DNA from: CAVZLD01 sp964522605
GTDB lineage: Bacteria > Planctomycetota > Planctomycetia > Pirellulales > Pirellulaceae
Direction of reading: 5' to 3'
Length of the DNA: 8,896 bases
NCBI GenBank assembly: GCA_964522605.1
Contig: CAZFWV010000287.1
Location: 1 to 8,896 of the forward strand
Shown: piece after piece, positions 6,622 through 8,896 of the stretch
Layout: each line of letters begins with the position of its first letter
How positions within the stretch are numbered: the first letter of the stretch is position 1
Made by a program: the position numbers and the translations under genes
Notes under the pieces: generated by a model
The model's input: the letters and a program-made list of their open reading frames with translations, nothing else
Database searches by the model: none
Told to the model about the DNA's origin: nothing

Positions 6622-7236
6622 ATGAAAGAAATCGTGTTGGCTCTCCCCGGGATTCTGCTGACCATTCTCTGCTGGGGGACCTACGGACCGGTCCTGCACA
6701 AGGGGCAAGCCGCCCTTGGCGATCGACTGAAACCGCTGATGTGCGTGGGTGCCGCCTATTTCCTCGTGGGGATCATTGTTCCATTGGCCATGCTGATCGC
6801 CAGCGGAAAACTGCGCGGCGACTGGTCGTTTCGTGGGGTCACGTGGAGCATGGCGGCGGGAGCTGCGGGGGCGATTGGAGCGTTGGGGGTCGTGTTTGCG
6901 CTCTCCAGCGGAGGAAAGCCGATCTATGTCATGCCGCTCGTGTTTGGCGGAGCTCCGATCATCAACGTGCTCGTCTCGATGTACTTCCAAGGCACTTCCT
7001 GGAAGGACATGGGGGCACGATTCCCGGCATTTCTGTCCGGCGTGATCATGGTTGCGGTCGGCGCTGCGATGGTACTGATCTTCGCCCCGAAACCACCGAA
7101 GACGGCCCCCCACAGCGCACCGCCAGCTGCCAAGGTTCGCGCGGAACGCCCACATCAACCCGAGGTGACTCCGCCGACCGAGGACTCCTCTTCGACGAAG
7201 CCGCTCGGACCCGACGACTACAACTCGCCCGTTTGA
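6622..7236 (+). CDS. Five-helix membrane protein, DMT/EamA-like half
   Basis: A 204-residue integral membrane protein. Hydrophobic segments lie at about 4-24, 41-61, 72-95, 99-120 and 134-155. Residues 156-204 are a hydrophilic Pro/Ser/Thr-rich tail with no cysteine. Five helices, the opening WGTYGPVLHKGQ and the GGAPIINVLVSMYF block recall one half of a drug/metabolite or sugar permease of the EamA/GRP type, which would act as a dimer. The likeness is to the fold pattern only, and a planctomycete-specific unknown family is equally possible. The ATG at 6622 is chosen because GGAGA sits 7 bases upstream and helix 1 begins at once; the frame is open to 6472 but that part is promoter and leader. 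The gene stands alone after the permease gene and converges with queE. The coding call is secure; the function is weak. Confidence 0.78.
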   Translation: MKEIVLALPGILLTILCWGTYGPVLHKGQAALGDRLKPLMCVGAAYFLVGIIVPLAMLIASGKLRGDWSFRGVTWSMAAGAAGAIGALGVVFALSSGGKPIYVMPLVFGGAPIINVLVSMYFQGTSWKDMGARFPAFLSGVIMVAVGAAMVLIFAPKPPKTAPHSAPPAAKVRAERPHQPEVTPPTEDSSSTKPLGPDDYNSPV

Positions 7237-7306
7237 CGATGGCCCGGTAACGAATCCAAGAACGCTCCGCATCCGACTTACCGAGAACAGACTTTATTAA
7301 AGATCG

Positions 7307-7370
7307 GGAAGGCGAGGCTCTGGGCCAGCCGATCATGGGATCCCCCGGCTCGGCCGGAGCCTCACCCTCC
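7307..7370. repeat. Palindromic repeat between convergent genes
   Basis: Two 25-base arms, 7307-7331 and 7346-7370, are complementary at 20 of 25 positions (plus one G-T pair), with a 14-base loop. The core GAGGCTC/GAGCCTC is perfect. It lies between the stops of the membrane protein gene (7236) and queE (7420 to 7418 on the minus strand), so either transcript could fold there and it may act as a two-way terminator or stability hairpin. No T-run follows on either strand. The GGCGAGGCTC...CGGCTCGGCCGGAGCC style recalls dispersed intergenic repeats in planctomycete genomes, from memory only. Confidence 0.7.
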
Positions 7371-7417
7371 TCCCAAAAGAAGGCGGTTCTGCAATTGCCT
7401 CGAGTCGCATTTCGGAC

Positions 7418-8104
7418 TCACGTACCGCGGACTGCTCCGAACCATTCGATCTGTCGTCGCGGACAGAATCGCAGTCCATGGCGTCGGCAGAACGGCTCCA
7501 ACCAGTCTGCCTGCTCGTCAAGTTCAGCAGCATCAGTTCCCAGCGGCATAAGCATCGCGTGCGTGCGATCGATCTCTGGAAACGCATCCAGATAAGCAAG
7601 CGACTCCTTCGCATCGTCCATCGATCCCACGACAAACTTGAACTGGCACACGTACTCCGCCAGTAGCCGTCGAATCACCGCGGGAGCGTATCGTGTTCGA
7701 TCGTGTCGCTGACGCCACCGAAGAGAAAGGCTACCGTCGGGCCGAGAATTGGAGAGCTTCGGACTAACGGACATCAGGTCACACTGCAGCGGAAGATATA
7801 GGGTTCCCGCGGTCTCGATCGTCAAGTGACGCCCCAACTGACGTAGTCGATCACACAGCGGAACGAGCTCTGCAAATAACATCGGCTCTCCGCCGGTCAG
7901 CACGATATGCTCTGTTGACCAGCGTTGGACCTGGTCCACTATCTCGTCCACCGACAGGTCCTCACCCTCGGGTTGCCAGGATGCGTAGGGAGTGTCACAA
8001 AACTGGCACCTCAGATTGCAGCCGCTGGCGCGCACGAAGACACTTCGTGACCCCGTAAGGAGCCCTTCGCCCTGAATCGATTCGTAGATTTCAGCAATCC
8101 GCAT
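7418..8104 (-). CDS. queE: 7-carboxy-7-deazaguanine synthase (radical SAM)
   Basis: QueE converts 6-carboxy-5,6,7,8-tetrahydropterin to 7-carboxy-7-deazaguanine using S-adenosylmethionine and a [4Fe-4S] cluster, a step toward preQ0 and queuosine. The 228-residue product begins MRIAEIYESIQGEG, the typical substrate-side opening. It has the radical SAM cluster motif C29-X3-C33-X2-C36 followed by DTPYASW, then the SAM-binding TGGEP (70-74), ETAGT (97-101) and SPKLSNS (114-120). The length suits the family. The frame stays open upstream for another 171 codons, antisense to queF, but the ATG at 8104 has AGGAAA just before it and starts exactly where QueE proteins start. It is divergent from queF, sharing 156 bases. 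queC and queD are not in the window. Identification is secure. Confidence 0.94.
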   Translation of the reverse strand: MRIAEIYESIQGEGLLTGSRSVFVRASGCNLRCQFCDTPYASWQPEGEDLSVDEIVDQVQRWSTEHIVLTGGEPMLFAELVPLCDRLRQLGRHLTIETAGTLYLPLQCDLMSVSPKLSNSRPDGSLSLRWRQRHDRTRYAPAVIRRLLAEYVCQFKFVVGSMDDAKESLAYLDAFPEIDRTHAMLMPLGTDAAELDEQADWLEPFCRRHGLRFCPRRQIEWFGAVRGT

Positions 8105-8108
8105 GCGG

Positions 8109-8114
8109 TTTCCT
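8109..8114 (-). promoter_or_regulatory. Ribosome binding site of queE
   Basis: On the minus strand AGGAAA ends 4 bases before the ATG at 8104 (6 bases counted from AGGA). It decides for this start over the much longer open frame that reaches back across queF. Confidence 0.65.
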
Positions 8115-8204
8115 GTCGCAGCAGTCCCAGACGATGGAACCGTCGCATCGCGCCAGCGAGAAGTCTGCCGTCGGGAGGTCTCGACGAGGAACGGGACCGC
8201 CCCC

Positions 8205-8234
8205 TTGGCATGGGTACGGTCATCATGACAAAAT
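8205..8234 (+). promoter_or_regulatory. Possible queF promoter
   Basis: TTGGCA (8205-8210) and CAAAAT (8229-8234) are separated by 18 bases; transcription would begin near 8241, about 20 bases before the ATG. The spacer ends in GTCATCATGAC (8219-8229), a small perfect 5+1+5 palindrome that could bind a regulator. No preQ1 riboswitch fits the short leader. This is a tentative call from consensus matching only. Confidence 0.35.
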
Positions 8235-8248
8235 GCCGGAGAAACTCC

Positions 8249-8255
8249 AAGGAGA
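8249..8255 (+). promoter_or_regulatory. Ribosome binding site of queF
   Basis: AAGGAGA lies 5 bases before the ATG at 8261 and is the strongest Shine-Dalgarno sequence in the window. It fixes the start at 8261 rather than the upstream in-frame ATGs at 8210 and 8225. Confidence 0.8.
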
Positions 8256-8260
8256 CCGCG

Positions 8261-8629
8261 ATGAATCTCTCGTTCCGTGACACGCTCGAAACGTTCGACA
8301 ACGCCTATCCTGATCGAGATTACACGATTGAGATCGTCTGCCCCGAGTTCACTTCCGTTTGCCCGAAGACGGGTCAACCGGACTTTGGGCAGCTGACGAT
8401 CCGCTACGTCCCCGATCAACGTTGTGTCGAGCTCAAGAGCTTGAAGCTGTACCTGCAGCAGTTTCGCAATGAAGGGATCTTCTACGAAATGGTGACCAAT
8501 CGCATTCTGGACGACTTGGTTGCGGTGCTCCAGCCCCGACAGATCACCTTGGTCGCTGACTTCAGCCCGCGGGGCGGAATCACCTCGCGGATCACGGCGG
8601 AATACTCCGCTTCGCAATCGTCATCCTGA
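8261..8629 (+). CDS. queF: NADPH-dependent preQ0 reductase
   Basis: QueF reduces the nitrile of 7-cyano-7-deazaguanine (preQ0) to the amine preQ1 with NADPH, in the cytoplasm, before insertion into tRNA. The 122-residue product is the short unimodular type. CPEFTSVCPKTGQPDFGQ (27-44) carries the thioimide-forming Cys34 and the acid Asp41, by analogy with Cys55 and Asp62 of the Bacillus subtilis enzyme. ELKSLKLY (57-64) is the QueF signature, and Glu76 in RNEGIFYE matches the substrate-binding Glu. The residue before it is Tyr where the Bacillus enzyme has His, a substitution I believe is common in the family. The C-terminus ends in a Ser-rich tail. The start rests on AAGGAGA five bases upstream. 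Its divergent partner queE makes an earlier intermediate of the same pathway. Identification is secure. Confidence 0.95.
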   Translation: MNLSFRDTLETFDNAYPDRDYTIEIVCPEFTSVCPKTGQPDFGQLTIRYVPDQRCVELKSLKLYLQQFRNEGIFYEMVTNRILDDLVAVLQPRQITLVADFSPRGGITSRITAEYSASQSSS

Positions 8630-8650
8630 GCGAAGAAACAGGACGCCTTC

Positions 8651-8692
8651 CGTGCGGGAAACGCTTGGCTCCGCACGCCTCCCCCAAGCGTT
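8651..8692. other. Potential H-type pseudoknot downstream of queF
   Basis: Two perfect stems interleave. CGTGCGG (8651-8657) pairs with CCGCACG (8671-8677), and AACGCTTGG (8660-8668) pairs with CCAAGCGTT (8684-8692). Linkers are 2, 2 and 6 bases, compatible with an H-type pseudoknot. A competing hairpin is CCCCCA (8681-8686) with TGGGGG (8704-8709). It starts 21 bases after the queF stop. It may end or protect the queF message, or be a dispersed repeat; no T-run is present. The pairings are seen; folding and role are inferred. Confidence 0.45.
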
Positions 8693-8723
8693 GGCAGCAT
8701 GCGTGGGGGCAACTCGATCCCCG

Positions 8724-8849
8724 CTACACTGTTCACGCTGAGAACGTTGTTCTCTGTCAGTACAGGCTGGAGGCTGGAGGCTATAGGCTGTAGGGCTAAA
8801 CGCTACAGTCCACTCTCCAGCCTCCAGCCTCCAGCCTCCAGCCTCCTCC
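8724..8849 (-). repeat. Composite intergenic repeat, copy C (inverted), with 5+3 heptamer hairpin
   Basis: Read on the minus strand, this is GGAGGA, four GGCTGGA and one GAGTGGA, CTGTAG, a 9-base loop CGTTTAGCC, CTACAG, three heptamers (one CCTATAG, two CCTCCAG) and CCTGTA (8849 to 8761), then a tail (8754-8724) related to those of copies A and B. Unit number and order equal copy A. In the tail, GAGAAC-GTT-GTTCTC (8740-8754) is a perfect inverted repeat that copies A and B lack. No open frame of merit is present. Bases 8850-8896 hold nothing recognisable. Confidence 0.8.
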
Positions 8850-8896
8850 ACACTCTGCGTTCAAGATTCAATAGGCCGATTGCGGTGAAGATTGCT

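Noticed and set aside
8210..8260. Earlier ATGs for queF at 8210 and 8225
   Set aside because: The strong AAGGAGA directly before 8261 and the family length favour the later start; the earlier region also carries the likely promoter.
8105..8260. preQ1 riboswitch controlling queF or queE
   Set aside because: I looked for the compact hairpin followed by an A-rich tail on both strands and saw none; the presumed queF leader is also too short.
8105..8617. N-terminal extension of queE by 171 codons
   Set aside because: It is antisense to queF, has no family match, and the QueE start at 8104 has its own ribosome binding site and the canonical N-terminus.
8660..8692. Rho-independent terminator of queF
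   Set aside because: The stem is strong, but no T-run follows on either strand, so it is reported as a structured element instead.

Overview
The window looks like a chromosomal stretch of a planctomycete-type bacterium. This is inferred from the style of the proteins: a very large FtsX-type permease with a linked LolD-like ATPase, a single-copy-looking bS18 with a long basic N-terminus, and QueE of the CX3CX2C type. Moderately high GC and gene-poor spacers full of short palindromic repeats fit the same picture. No rRNA, tRNA, CRISPR array, phage gene or intact transposase was seen, and the taxon cannot be proven from this piece alone.

Layout. Bases 1-143 hold a composite intergenic repeat (copy A) with a heptamer-built hairpin. 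It runs into a GAAAAC-type simple repeat and then a chorismate-lyase-like gene (about 209-778, +). Bases 779-1436 carry no convincing gene. They hold a second composite repeat (copy B), a 142-bp element with perfect 22-bp inverted ends, and a probable promoter for rpsR (1437-1709, +). Three + strand genes follow as a likely operon: a 4HBT-type acyl-CoA thioesterase (1765-2211), a LolD/MacB-like ABC ATPase overlapping it by 8 bp (2204-2887), and a 1175-residue FtsX-domain permease (2920-6447). A five-helix small membrane protein (6622-7236, +) has its own likely promoter. It is convergent with queE (7418-8104, -), and a palindromic repeat lies between the two. queE and queF (8261-8629, +) are divergent and share a 156-bp control region. 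Past queF there is a potential H-type pseudoknot, then composite repeat copy C in the opposite orientation to A.

How genes work together. QueE makes 7-carboxy-7-deazaguanine and QueF reduces preQ0 to preQ1, so the divergent pair serves queuosine tRNA modification. The ATPase and FtsX permease should form one envelope transporter of the LolCDE/MacB/YbbAP type. The overlapping thioesterase suggests a lipid or acyl-related link, but the substrate is unknown.

The most unusual signal is non-coding: a repeat family with a fixed architecture (five heptamers, CTGTAG, short loop, CTACAG, three heptamers) at both ends of the window in opposite orientations, plus a relative lacking the heptamers. No convincing new multi-gene system was found.
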